Below are positions 24,481 to 32,441 of a stretch of 46,169 nucleotides of DNA, piece by piece (within the stretch, counting starts at the first letter, position 1; each line of letters begins with the position of its first letter). A model generated the notes under the pieces. The model was not told where the DNA came from, ran no database searches, and saw only the letters and a program-made list of their open reading frames with translations. The stretch comes from Sporomusaceae bacterium (lineage in GTDB: Bacteria; Bacillota_C; Negativicutes; Sporomusales_B; UBA7701). The stretch spans positions 1 through 46,169 of the forward strand of contig JALHDI010000029.1 of NCBI GenBank assembly GCA_022839045.1. Direction: 5' to 3'. Made by a program: the position numbers and the translations under genes.

Positions 24481-25180
24481 TTAGTGCCAGTCGCGGGCGG
24501 CGTCCGGCCTGCCATGGCGGCCTTCTGGCGCAGGTATGCTATCTGCAGCACGGTGGGGATTATTTTCCGGTACGCCGGGCCGGCGAGGTCTAGGACACGA
24601 TGATGATCCCCAGGATGATGCCCAGCGGGCCCAGCAACACGTTCAGCCCCCCGGCCACCAGCCCGCCCAGCGCTTCGGCGCCGGCCTGGCGGGCCGCGGC
24701 CGCCGCCACGATGCGGGCGATATTCCACGTCACCAGGTAGCTTATCGTCGGCATAAAATCCACGATCGTGCCTTCGATCAGCAGCCTGCTGACCCGCTCG
24801 GTCTCCAGGCCCTGCTCGGCGAACAGCTTTTCGATGGGAGCGCGCTCGGCCGGCGACATCTTTTGCCAGGCGCGGGCGAATATCGCGCCGAGGATTTTCT
24901 TCTCGACGGTCTCTTCGTCCTCCGTGGGCAACCATGCCACGTTCATCTTGTCGGCTACGTTACGGACGATATCCAGATACTCCGCGTCCCTGTCCAGCAG
25001 GTGGGCGATAGTGTTAGAGCCGTTGTAGCGGATCCGGGCCACCAGTTCGTCGCATGTTTTTTCGCCGGCTTCCGCGCCGAAGTTGTAATCCCGCAGGAGG
25101 CCGAGATCGTCCGGGTCGGCCTGGCCAAAGAGAGCGCACAGCCCTTCCGTGGAACGGCGCAACATTTCCTTCTCCTTCAT
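24477..25180 (-). pseudogene. YaaW-family (UPF0174) protein, frameshifted near the C-terminus
   Basis: Starts ATG 25180 behind GAGGTG and runs about 196 residues to a Gly/Ala-rich hydrophobic region (GGLNVLLGPLGIILGIIIV), where it meets TAG. Another frame carries on with DLAGPAYRKIIPTVLQIAYLR, the expected C-terminus of this family, ending at TGA 24477-24479. An extra GT (GTGTCC at about 24601-24606) explains the break; removing it gives one frame of about 234 residues. Function of the family is unknown. It may be a sequencing error. Confidence 0.72.
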
Positions 25181-25216
25181 CGTAACACCTCGCTTGCAGA
25201 AAATATTCCCCGTCGT

Positions 25217-25246
25217 TTGACGAAAAACCTCCTTACCTTTTATTAT
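25217..25246 (+). promoter_or_regulatory. promoter of the VTT-domain gene
   Basis: TTGACG (25217-25222), 18-bp spacer, TATTAT (25241-25246), 45 bp before the start codon, in the divergent gap with yaaW. Confidence 0.65.
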
Positions 25247-25291
25247 GAAAGAAGGCCCCGCCGGGCGGGGACCAACCGTTGCGAGGACACC

Positions 25292-25969
25292 ATGCTCAAA
25301 CAATTTTGGCCTTGGGCCGCCATCGCCGCCCTGGCAGCCGGCATCCACCTTGCCCAGCCCGCCTTCTTCCCCCAGGTATGGCAGCTCGTCCGCACGGGCG
25401 ACGCCCAGGACATCGCCGCCTATCTCCGCTCCTTCGGCCCCTGGACGGTGGCGGTCAGCATCCTGATCAACATCATCATAAACCTGTCCGGCATCCTTCC
25501 CACCGTGCTCATCTCCGGCGCGAACGCCGTCGTCTTCGGCCTCGGCGGCGGCATTGCCGTATCATGGGTAGGCGAGTGTCTGGGCACGGTCATCGCCTTC
25601 CTCCTGTGGCGGAGCCTTCTCCAGCAGGCCGCCCGCCGCATCATCAGCCGCAGCCCGCACCTTTCGATCGCCGACGAGTTCAGCGGCAGGAACGGCTTTA
25701 GGGCCATGCTGGTCGCCCGCCTCATCCCGCTGGCTCCCTCGGGACTCATTACTCTGCTGGGAGCGGTCAGCAGCATGTCTTTCGCCGACATGCTGTGGGC
25801 CACCCTCCTCGGCAAACTCCCCTCCATCGTCCTCGAAGTGCTCCTCGGCCACCAGCTGGCTTTCGCCCAGGACAATTCGCTGCGCCTGCTGCTGCTCATT
25901 CTCGTCGCAGCCACGGGGTACGGCTATTTCTGGTGGCGGAGGCGTCGCCGGGCCGGCGGCGGCCGGTAA
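25292..25969 (+). CDS. TVP38/TMEM64-family membrane protein (VTT domain)
   Basis: 225 residues, about six hydrophobic segments, of the DedA/VTT superfamily. The conserved core is present: FGLGGGIAVSWVGECLGTVIAFLLWR, then ARLIPLAPSGLITLLGA (the R-x-x-P type loop) and a terminal helix with an Arg-rich tail (WWRRRRR). Such proteins handle lipids or act as transporters; the substrate is not established. The ATG at 25292 follows GAGG by about 5 bases. Single gene with its own promoter and terminator. Confidence 0.85.
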   Translation: MLKQFWPWAAIAALAAGIHLAQPAFFPQVWQLVRTGDAQDIAAYLRSFGPWTVAVSILINIIINLSGILPTVLISGANAVVFGLGGGIAVSWVGECLGTVIAFLLWRSLLQQAARRIISRSPHLSIADEFSGRNGFRAMLVARLIPLAPSGLITLLGAVSSMSFADMLWATLLGKLPSIVLEVLLGHQLAFAQDNSLRLLLLILVAATGYGYFWWRRRRRAGGGR

Positions 25970-26007
25970 AACGGCCCACGTGGGCGCCGTTCGCAAACCT
26001 ATTCCCG

Positions 26008-26046
26008 AAAAGGGCCTCGCGCCATGATGAACGCGAGGCCCTTTTC
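26008..26046 (+). terminator. bidirectional terminator
   Basis: AAAAGGGCCTCGCG (26008-26021) / CGCGAGGCCCTTTT (26032-26045), between the convergent VTT gene and the minus-strand secreted protein. A second palindrome around CCACGTGG (25972-25992) precedes it. Confidence 0.85.
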
Positions 26047-26048
26047 CG

Positions 26049-26951
26049 TCAGCGGCTCTGGATGAGAAACACCCCGGCGGCGGGATGGAACTTGACAATC
26101 TTATCAGGATAATACCATGTCTCTTCCCCGGAAATCCGCACGATGCTCAGCGGCTCCCCCCAGGCCAGCCGGACCTGGTCGGGAACCATGCCGTCCTTCG
26201 CCACACCGTCGTTGATGGCCGCCCAGGTCTGGTCGTCCCAGGCGAACAGCAGCCGCGGGTCGTCCTCGAACAGCACGGACTCCCACGGCCTGGCGGACGA
26301 CCAGAAGCCGTGCTGCACATTCGTCAGGCTGTAGGCGATGGCAAGATATCCTATGCGCTTGTCGGCGGTCGACACCACCAGCCAGATCGGTTCGTCGGCA
26401 TCGATGCCGGCGATGACGTCTTCCACCGTCAGCGGTTCGTTAATTTTCACCCGGATTGTGCCGGGTTCTTCCTGATAGGCGGGAATGGCCAGCCGTTTGG
26501 AGAACACCACCCTGGCGGCGAAATGCTGCTGCGCCGCCGCCAGGTCGTCGGCCGGCACCAGCTGCGTCACCTGCCCGCCCAGAGCTTTGGCGGTCAAGGA
26601 CGTTTCGCTGCCCTGGATGCGGAAAGCGACCTCGTAATCGTTGACCGGCGGCCCCTGTTCGAAGGCCGGCAGTTTCTTCACCGCCATCACTTCCAGCCGC
26701 TTGCCTTCGAGCCAGTCGGCGCGGATATTGCCTCCCGCGGTCAGCAATTCAGGCCGCGGCGCCGTCAGGGTGAAAGTGTAGCCTTCCGCTTTTTTGCCGC
26801 GCTCCAGCGGCAGTACGACGAAAACCTTGCCTACCCATTTCTCCGGTTCGGTGGCGGCATCCGGCCCGGAAGCGCCCCAGGCCGGCCCGGTGCCCAAGCC
26901 GGCCAGCAGCAGGACCAGGAGTGCCGCCAGACCCACTCGCCATTTATTCAC
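26049..26951 (-). CDS. secreted protein of unknown function
   Basis: 300 residues with a Sec signal peptide (KWRVGLAALLVLLLAGLG, cleavage near AWGASG). The mature protein has no membrane helix and alternates strands and short helices. The C-terminal part (AWDDQTWAAINDGVAKDGM, then VRLAWGEPLSIVR and TWYYPDKIVKF) resembles the repeat of small outer-membrane assembly-type (SmpA/OmlA-like) modules, but only loosely. GTG 26951 is chosen because AGGAAGTGG lies just upstream and the signal peptide starts there. Confidence 0.65.
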   Translation of the reverse strand: MNKWRVGLAALLVLLLAGLGTGPAWGASGPDAATEPEKWVGKVFVVLPLERGKKAEGYTFTLTAPRPELLTAGGNIRADWLEGKRLEVMAVKKLPAFEQGPPVNDYEVAFRIQGSETSLTAKALGGQVTQLVPADDLAAAQQHFAARVVFSKRLAIPAYQEEPGTIRVKINEPLTVEDVIAGIDADEPIWLVVSTADKRIGYLAIAYSLTNVQHGFWSSARPWESVLFEDDPRLLFAWDDQTWAAINDGVAKDGMVPDQVRLAWGEPLSIVRISGEETWYYPDKIVKFHPAAGVFLIQSR

Positions 26952-27164
26952 TAATCCACTTCCTTTTTTGTATAATTTTACCATTAATATTTGACGTCGG
27001 CGGCCGGATTCCTGCCGCTGTTTTTGTCATCATTTCGCGCCTTTCCGTCATACAATATACCGATAAATGTCGACGACCCAAAGGGCTGTCCCCGGCTTCC
27101 CCGGCGGCCGAAATCCGTGCCGCCGGCGCTACCGGCGCCCCATTGGCATGAAAGGAGGCCCTGT

Positions 27165-28160
27165 ATGAAAAAGCTCCTTGGCCTGGTTGCCGTCGCTTTG
27201 CTGCTGTCGTTCGCCACGGTCTCGGTCGCGTGGGCGGGCCCGGCGCCGAACCGCGACCAGCAGAACCAGCGGGGCGAAGAGCAGCAGCGGAAAACGGTCA
27301 AACAGCCGCCCGTCGTCAAGCATCATAAAGCCCCCGGCAAAGAAAGCGTCAAGGCGCCGCCCCCGGCTCACAACCGCAATCAGTTCAAGCAAAACCGGCC
27401 TGACAGGCCGCCCGCGAAGGCCGGCGACCAAAAACCGCCAAACCGCGGCAGCGACGAGGTTAAGAAGCACGACCGCCAGCCCCATGGGCCGGACAGAACC
27501 GCCGCCAAAGGACCCGCTAACAACCACCAGATAAAGCACAACAACCGTCATGCGGCAAAGGATCACGACAGAGTCGGACCGCCCGCGAACCATAACCGCC
27601 ACGACGCGGTAAGGCACGAGCGACCGCAGCCGCGGCCCCGCACGGTTCACAGGGACCATCAACCGGGCCACACCGCCCCTCGCCACCACAATTGGCATAA
27701 CCGCTGGCCGGACAGCGGCAACTGGCACCGCCACTTCCGCGACTGGTCCTGGTTCATTTCCCACCACGTGCGCGGTTTCGGCGCCTGCTACGCCGCCGAT
27801 CGCCGCGACCGGGCGCTCTATATTCACTTCGAACCGCAGGACGACGACTACTTCTACCGCCTCGAATCGCGCTACGGCCACCCGACCTACCGGCATCGCC
27901 ACCATCACCACGGTTACGACGGTTGGTGCCACTACTGGTTCCGCGGCGATAACATCATCGCCTTCTTCCTCGGCGACGACGGCTATTCCCGGGCCTTCGT
28001 CTGGCGGCGGGACGAAGTGGAAAGCCACGCTCTCGCCCTCGGCATCCTGACCCCCGACCTGCAGATAGTCTACAGTAGCTACGACGCCGACATGCCGCCC
28101 GACTTGGCCGTCGGTTACACCCGGGAAGTGCTGTGGGCCACGGTAGACGACGAATCGTAG
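27165..28160 (+). CDS. secreted histidine-rich basic protein
   Basis: 331 residues. A signal peptide (KKLLGLVAVALLLSFATVSVAWA) is followed by about 180 residues of low complexity rich in His, Asn, Pro, Lys, Gln and Arg. A folded C-terminal half begins at about WHRHFRDWSWF and contains RHRHHHHGYDGWCHYW. The His clusters suggest metal binding at the cell surface, but this is inference. The start has AAAGGAGG 7 bases upstream. It is divergent from the other secreted protein and followed by its own terminator. No family recognised. Confidence 0.75.
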   Translation: MKKLLGLVAVALLLSFATVSVAWAGPAPNRDQQNQRGEEQQRKTVKQPPVVKHHKAPGKESVKAPPPAHNRNQFKQNRPDRPPAKAGDQKPPNRGSDEVKKHDRQPHGPDRTAAKGPANNHQIKHNNRHAAKDHDRVGPPANHNRHDAVRHERPQPRPRTVHRDHQPGHTAPRHHNWHNRWPDSGNWHRHFRDWSWFISHHVRGFGACYAADRRDRALYIHFEPQDDDYFYRLESRYGHPTYRHRHHHHGYDGWCHYWFRGDNIIAFFLGDDGYSRAFVWRRDEVESHALALGILTPDLQIVYSSYDADMPPDLAVGYTREVLWATVDDES

Positions 28161-28166
28161 CAACAA

Positions 28167-28191
28167 AAAAGCTCCACTGCGCGGAGCTTTT
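28167..28191 (+). terminator. terminator of the His-rich gene
   Basis: AAAAGCTCC-ACTGCGC-GGAGCTTTT, directly after the stop codon. Symmetric. Confidence 0.75.
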
Positions 28192-28230
28192 GGTCGCCGA
28201 TAATCAATAATAAATATTTTAAAATAATTA

Positions 28231-28259
28231 TTGTAATTTGTTTCATTCTTTGCTATAAT
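28231..28259 (+). promoter_or_regulatory. promoter of a small transcription unit
   Basis: TTGTAA (28231-28236), 17-bp spacer, perfect TATAAT (28254-28259), within a very AT-rich stretch. Confidence 0.7.
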
Positions 28260-28372
28260 AAAGACGAAGGACGGAGATGGGGCCAACCGACACATCCATT
28301 CCCCGAACGAGACCCCCTCCAGACAAGTCCATCTCCCCTTCTTTTACATATCATCCAAAGGAGGTCGCCGCC

Positions 28373-28429
28373 ATGGTCTGGATGATGCTTCGACCCGTCA
28401 CCCACTGCAAGGAAGGCTGCCAAGAATAG
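28373..28429 (+). CDS. 18-residue microprotein or leader peptide
   Basis: ATG 28373 is preceded by AAAGGAGGTC with a 6-base gap, one of the best ribosome sites in the window. It encodes MVWMMLRPVTHCKEGCQE, with a His-Cys-x3-Cys end. It lies inside a free-standing transcription unit, not in front of a plus-strand gene, so a classic leader peptide is unlikely. Confidence 0.45.
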   Translation: MVWMMLRPVTHCKEGCQE

Positions 28430-28486
28430 TCCCGGGCACGACGGTAAAAGGCCCCGCGGTCGTATGACGACGTCACGCGGTAATAT

Positions 28487-28522
28487 AAAAAGGGAGGCTC
28501 ACATAAGTGAGCCTCCCTTTTT
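28487..28522 (+). terminator. bidirectional terminator
   Basis: Perfect 16-bp stem (28487-28502 / 28507-28522) with loop ATAA and A5/T5 runs. It ends the small plus-strand unit and, from the other side, the MFS/DUF34 operon. Confidence 0.9.
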
Positions 28523-28531
28523 CTGTTTCCC

Positions 28532-29914
28532 CTATTCCGATTTGGTCTGGGTAGCCGCCGGCGCCGGTGCCGCGACCATGTCCTTCGCGGTCAGCTCGTC
28601 GAGCGTCTTGCCGGCCGTTTCCCGGCCGAGGATGAAGACGTTGGCGGCGACGATCGCCAGCACGGCGGTGAACATCATGAACACGGTCGGAATCTTGTCC
28701 GGCCCGGTCATGATCCAGCCGACGACGATCGGGGCGATGATACCGCCCGTGCGGCCGAAGGCCGCGGCCCAGCCAACCCCGGTGGCGCGGGCGTAGGTCG
28801 GGTACTGCTCGGCCGAGTAGGCATGGCAGATGCCCCAGGCGCCGAGGTTGAAGAAGGAGATCATACAGCCCCAGAGGATGATCTGGGAGACGCTCTTGGC
28901 GCCGCCGAACATGAAAGCGGCGAAAGCGGTAATAGCCAGGAAGCTCCCCAGCGTCGCCCGGCGGCCGATCTTGTCCACCAAGTAAGCGGCGGCGAAGTAG
29001 CCGGGGACCTGGGCGCAGGTCATCCACATCATGTATTCGAACGATTTTACCAGGTCGAAGCCGCCCTTGACCAGCAGCGACGGCAGCCAGGTGAACATGC
29101 CGTAGTAGGCGAAAACGATGCCGAACCACAGAATCCAAAGGCAGACGGTGCGGCGAATGAAGGTGGAGCTCCACAGGTCGAAGAAGCTGATCGTCTTGCC
29201 GACCGCGACCGTCGGAATTTCCGACGGCTTCGGCGGCTCGCCCACCGGTACGCCGAGCTCGCGTTCGATCTTGGCGACTTCCTCGTGGGCTTCCTGGTAG
29301 CGGCCCTTGCTGACGAGGTACATCGCCGACTCGGGCATGATCCTGTAGATGTAGATTACCAGGAGCGCCGGCGCCGCGCCGATGACGAACGCCAGCTGCC
29401 AGCCGAACTTGGGGATGACCAGGTAGGAGATCAGCGAGGCCACCAGCCAGCCTACCGCCCAGGAACAGTTCTGGAGGACCAGCATCTTGCCGCGGTGCTT
29501 GGCGGGGGCGTATTCGCTCATCATGGCGTTGGCCACCGGCGGCTGGCCGCCGACGCCGAAGCCGACGATAAAGCGGAAGAAAAGCAGCGATTCGAGGTTC
29601 CAGGAGAAGGCGCACAGGGCGGTGCCGACGCTGTACACGGCCAACGTGGCCGCGAACATCGCCTTGCGCCCGATACGGTCGGCCAGCGTGCCGGAGCAGA
29701 TGGCCCCCAAGCACATGCCGACGAGGGCGGCGCTGCCGATGTAGCCCATCTGGACCGGGGTGACGTTCCACGACCCGATCATCTTCGCCAGCACGAAGGC
29801 GATCAGCGCGGTATCGAGGGCCTCGAAAGCAATGCCCGATCCGATTATCACCAGTAACCGCCAGTGGAATGAACCGAGAGGAAGGTTGCTTACACGATCG
29901 GAAATACTCGCCAT
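28532..29914 (-). CDS. MFS transporter (sugar porter / aromatic acid:H+ symporter type)
   Basis: 460 residues, 12 membrane helices. The loop 2-3 motif GTLADRIGRKAMF and its loop 8-9 counterpart VDKIGRRA are present, with a large cytoplasmic loop (MYLVSKGRYQEAHEEVAKIE) as in the NiaP/sugar-porter group. Substrate unknown; niacin, aromatic acids and similar organic anions are plausible. The ATG at 29914 follows AAAGGAGGG by 7 bases; longer frames have no such site. It lies 59 bp behind the DUF34 gene on the same strand, so one operon. Confidence 0.87.
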   Translation of the reverse strand: MASISDRVSNLPLGSFHWRLLVIIGSGIAFEALDTALIAFVLAKMIGSWNVTPVQMGYIGSAALVGMCLGAICSGTLADRIGRKAMFAATLAVYSVGTALCAFSWNLESLLFFRFIVGFGVGGQPPVANAMMSEYAPAKHRGKMLVLQNCSWAVGWLVASLISYLVIPKFGWQLAFVIGAAPALLVIYIYRIMPESAMYLVSKGRYQEAHEEVAKIERELGVPVGEPPKPSEIPTVAVGKTISFFDLWSSTFIRRTVCLWILWFGIVFAYYGMFTWLPSLLVKGGFDLVKSFEYMMWMTCAQVPGYFAAAYLVDKIGRRATLGSFLAITAFAAFMFGGAKSVSQIILWGCMISFFNLGAWGICHAYSAEQYPTYARATGVGWAAAFGRTGGIIAPIVVGWIMTGPDKIPTVFMMFTAVLAIVAANVFILGRETAGKTLDELTAKDMVAAPAPAATQTKSE

Positions 29915-29973
29915 TACAATTCCCTCCTTTAAATAATGAGTGCAACAAACCGGCCGGATGGTCAGCCGGCCTT

Positions 29974-31014
29974 TCAAGCCCGGCGCTTCACCTCCTCAGC
30001 CTCGCTCGCGGCCCGGCTCACGAGATACTGCTGGGCGATGTCGCGGGCGTATTCGCGGATAGCCGGCGTCCCGGCCGCCATTATCGGCGTCGAGGTGATC
30101 CGTTCGCGGAACAACACCACTTCCACCTCCGGCAGCAGCATCTGCAGGGCGATGGCCAGCGGCATGCCGTTCTCCAGGATCTCCATGGCATGGGAGTTAC
30201 CGACGATAAAGTTCATGCCGAGCTCTTTGGCCTTGGTCGCCAGCGGATGGCTGGCAGGCACCCGGCTGATCGACGCCAGCAGGGTGTCGGCTTCGGGGAA
30301 GCGGTTCTTGACCTGGACCAGATGCTCGGGCGTAAACCCGGTGTGGGGGAAGATATGGATCACCGTGCTCACCTTGCTGTCCTTGTTCCCTACCATGATG
30401 CAACCGCCGGTGGCCACGTTCGTTTCCGTGATAGCGTCGCAGGCGCGCGCGCCGCGCTCGGCCATCAGCATCCGCTTCTCCTCGTCCATCCCCATAAAGT
30501 AATCGAGGCGGTCGATCATGTCGCCGAGGGCATTGATCCCCTTGAGCGCCCGGCCGACGAACAGAATGTTGCCTGACACACCCCCGAAGGCGATATCGGC
30601 GTGAAAAACCTGGTGGCCGTGGATGAAGGAAAGCCCTGGGTGAAGGCCGTGGAATGCCTCATGCAGCTCGAATACGGCTATGCCGTACAGGCCCAGGTAT
30701 GTACGCATCGGTACCCCGCCGGTGTTGGCCGCCTCGGCCACCGGGTGATGGGCGACGATGGCGTCCACCCCCGTCGCCCCCGCAAGCTCGATGTTACACT
30801 CCGTCAGCGTCATCGTCACGGCGATCTTGCCGACCTCCGCCTCCGGATCGCCGCACACCAGTCCCGGCGTTTCCAGGCACGCCTTGCCCGGAATATCGGA
30901 CGATTTGCGGATTACGAATTTGTGGGTGCCGCTGTAAATATCCTCTTGGTCTTTCACGCACCGACCGCCGGTGATTCTGTCTAGCACATCAAGCACATCT
31001 TTAACTTTTGCCAC
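29974..31014 (-). CDS. DUF34/Nif3-like dinuclear metal-centre protein
   Basis: 346 residues. The family signature is seen as TECNIELAGATGVDAIVAHHP, with His89 and His90 as metal ligands, and a later VHIFPHTGFTPEHLVQV segment. Members form hexameric toroids with two metal ions per subunit. Roles such as GTP cyclohydrolase-like activity or metal insertion have been proposed but are not settled. The GTG at 31014 is preferred: GGGAGG ends 7 bases upstream, whereas the ATG two codons earlier is only one base from it. Operon with the MFS transporter. Confidence 0.8.
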   Translation of the reverse strand: MAKVKDVLDVLDRITGGRCVKDQEDIYSGTHKFVIRKSSDIPGKACLETPGLVCGDPEAEVGKIAVTMTLTECNIELAGATGVDAIVAHHPVAEAANTGGVPMRTYLGLYGIAVFELHEAFHGLHPGLSFIHGHQVFHADIAFGGVSGNILFVGRALKGINALGDMIDRLDYFMGMDEEKRMLMAERGARACDAITETNVATGGCIMVGNKDSKVSTVIHIFPHTGFTPEHLVQVKNRFPEADTLLASISRVPASHPLATKAKELGMNFIVGNSHAMEILENGMPLAIALQMLLPEVEVVLFRERITSTPIMAAGTPAIREYARDIAQQYLVSRAASEAEEVKRRA

Positions 31015-31059
31015 CCTCATGCCTCCCTTTTTCCTCGTCGTCGCCTGCCGATCGTAGCC

Positions 31060-31256
31060 GTCAAAACAAAAAAGCTACCGCACCGGCAATGACGTTCGCG
31101 CAAACGCTGCATTCCGCATGCGCGGCCGCCATCCCGAAAAAAGCGGTAGCTTTCGGCTCTCCTTCCGGAGCTCCTACGACCAGACCGGGTCTATCAATTT
31201 GCCTTGTTGCCGCTCATCGTTGATGAGCTTAATTCTTTATTCGCCCTTTGGCGAAA
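31060..31256 (-). promoter_or_regulatory. attenuator-like leader of the DUF34/MFS operon
   Basis: Minus-strand leader with, in order, hairpins TTCGCC/GGCGAA (31240-31255) and GCTCATC/GATGAGC (31212-31228), then a complex hairpin around 31145-31178 with CTCC-GGAA-GGAG (GNRA loop), possible tandem G-A pairs and GTAG/CTAC closing. The CTAC segment belongs to GCTACCGC (31143-31150), which is also perfectly complementary to GCGGTAGC (31074-31081), followed by six T. The two folds exclude each other, as in a riboswitch. I could not assign a known class. Confidence 0.6.
31068..31150 (-). terminator. intrinsic terminator inside the DUF34 leader
   Basis: Minus strand: GCTACCGC pairs with GCGGTAGC across a branched loop that contains its own GC hairpins (for example CCGCGCATGCGG), then TTTTTT (31068-31073). 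It lies about 55 bp before the DUF34 start, so transcription must read through to express the operon. Confidence 0.7.
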
Positions 31257-31293
31257 AATTCCTTTTGTTAAACAGAATAATTTAAATATTTTT

Positions 31294-31662
31294 TTATCGG
31301 GCTAATTCCTGATGCTTGCGTATAAACGACTCTTCCACGATTATAACCGTCACCGCCAGCTCCTGATCGGGGTCGTAGTCCTTCATAACGCTCAGCACCG
31401 GCATCTTCAACTGCTCGATCAGCGCCGCCCGCAGCCGCCGCTTGAATTCGTCGAGAATCGCCACGTCGGTGTAGCGGGTCGTCATTCGCTCCAGCTTGTC
31501 CAGCGCAGCCAGGGCCGGGACGCGTTTGTGGTCGGCGGTGATGATGATTTTGTCTTCCGAAACCAACACCCGCTGTTTTCTCAGACCGGTACCGAATATG
31601 CTTATGTTGACGTTATTGTTCACCCGCATAATCTCCTGCCTGAGATCCATCCCCACCGACAT
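31294..31662 (-). CDS. DUF2294 (YbcI-like) domain protein
   Basis: 122-residue soluble protein. The segment VRVNNNVNISIFGTGLRKQRV-like start (MRVNNNVNISIFG), the SEDKIIITADHKRVPALA core and the DVAILDEFKRRLRAALI helix match DUF2294, a family of unknown function found in Firmicutes and cyanobacteria. The ATG at 31662 follows AGAGGGTGG by 6 bases. Single gene; its transcript may enter the DUF34 leader downstream. Confidence 0.7.
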   Translation of the reverse strand: MSVGMDLRQEIMRVNNNVNISIFGTGLRKQRVLVSEDKIIITADHKRVPALAALDKLERMTTRYTDVAILDEFKRRLRAALIEQLKMPVLSVMKDYDPDQELAVTVIIVEESFIRKHQELAR

Positions 31663-31784
31663 CGGATGCCACCCTCTTCCATGCCATAAACTGTCACATA
31701 ATATATACTCCCTGCTTGCGATAAGTCCTGCCGCCCCCGGCAAAGACATAGCATCTGCAACTCCCGTGGGCGGGAAAAATAATA

Positions 31785-31815
31785 GAAGCCGCACTGGAAA
31801 CAGTGTGGCTTCTTT
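31785..31815 (-). terminator. terminator between small genes
   Basis: GAAGCCGCACTG-GAAA-CAGTGTGGCTTC, with T-rich sequence on both sides; it ends the 75-residue gene on the minus strand. Confidence 0.7.
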
Positions 31816-31848
31816 GCCGGCGAAGATCGTTTCTGTAATATAACGGTA

Positions 31849-32076
31849 TCATTCTACGCCGCGGGAAATTTTCCTGCCGTCACCGGCAACAAATTGTGCG
31901 AGAATCATCTCCGCCCAGTAATCCGGTCCCTTATACGACAGGAAACTTAGTTTGCCGACCGCCAGCGCCCCAAGCTGGGACTCCTCCACCATTGCCGTCG
32001 CCTGCGCCAGCGGGACACCCGCCCGGCGGGCCAACGCCTCCGCGACATATCTTCTGAACATGCTCCGGTGATCCAA
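31849..32076 (-). CDS. 75-residue protein of unknown function
   Basis: Helical soluble protein (FRRYVAEALARRAGV, AMVEESQLGALAVGKLSF). TTG 32076 is the likely start, 8 bases after AAAGGAGG; the nearby ATG at residue 6 has no ribosome site, and longer frames lack one. Codon use matches the surrounding core genes. No family recognised. Confidence 0.6.
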   Translation of the reverse strand: MDHRSMFRRYVAEALARRAGVPLAQATAMVEESQLGALAVGKLSFLSYKGPDYWAEMILAQFVAGDGRKISRGVE

Positions 32077-32198
32077 GGGAACCGCCTCCTTTTTTTCTAC
32101 AGGGGCAATATATGCGCCCTGCGGACGAAAAAGACCGGCGGAAAATTCCTGATATTCCGCCGCGGCACGGGGAAAAATAACCGCGGGAGGTGACGCCG

Positions 32199-32339
32199 GT
32201 GCCCGACAAGGCAGTTCCCCAGGCGACAAAGGACACGGACAAAACAAAAGTGACCGGTAAACGCAGCTTCGAGGTTGAAATGCCGGGAACCTCCGGCCCG
32301 AAGGCCAATTATCGCCAGACTGTAAGGGAAAAAGAATAA
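32199..32339 (+). CDS. 46-residue hydrophilic protein
   Basis: GTG 32199 has GGGAGG 8 bases upstream. The product is rich in Lys, Thr, Asp and Glu (PDKAVPQATKDTDKTK, ending NYRQTVREKE) and looks intrinsically disordered. It is divergent from the 75-residue gene. Too short for family assignment. Confidence 0.5.
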   Translation: MPDKAVPQATKDTDKTKVTGKRSFEVEMPGTSGPKANYRQTVREKE

Positions 32340-32348
32340 AAGCGTGCC

Positions 32349-32377
32349 GCAGGGCTCCGGAAATTCCGGAGCCCTGC
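32349..32377. repeat. 12-bp inverted repeat
   Basis: GCAGGGCTCCGG-AAATT-CCGGAGCCCTGC, 9 bp after the stop of the small gene. No T-run follows; it may still end transcription. Confidence 0.6.
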
Positions 32378-32395
32378 GCCGCGCGACACCATTAA

Positions 32396-32436
32396 AACAA
32401 AAAAGCCTCGCGAGTATGAACCCGCGAAGCCTTGTG
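32396..32436 (-). terminator. original terminator of the interrupted tRNA-Val gene
   Basis: On the minus strand an imperfect GC stem (GGCTTCGCG ... CGCGAGGC) is followed by TTTTTT GTTTT. It starts 6 bases beyond the CCA of the tRNA fragment, as a tRNA terminator would. Confidence 0.6.
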
Positions 32437-32441
32437 TTTCC

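Larger units (their letters stand above)
28266..28522 (+). ncRNA. candidate small RNA with a short coding frame
   Basis: A consensus promoter and a strong terminator delimit a transcript of about 257 nt between the His-rich gene and the MFS transporter. The 5' part can pair GGAGATGG (28274-28281) with CCATCTCC (28329-28336). An 18-codon frame with an excellent ribosome site follows. It does not resemble 6S RNA, SRP RNA, tmRNA or RNase P RNA. Confidence 0.45.

Noticed and set aside
27129..28295. 388-codon minus-strand frame opposite the His-rich gene
   Set aside because: Valine/arginine-rich mirror of His codons; the plus strand has signal peptide, ribosome site and terminator.
28473..29948. 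491-codon frame overlapping the MFS gene on the same strand
   Set aside because: Out-of-frame shadow; the MFS frame has clear membrane helices and ribosome site.
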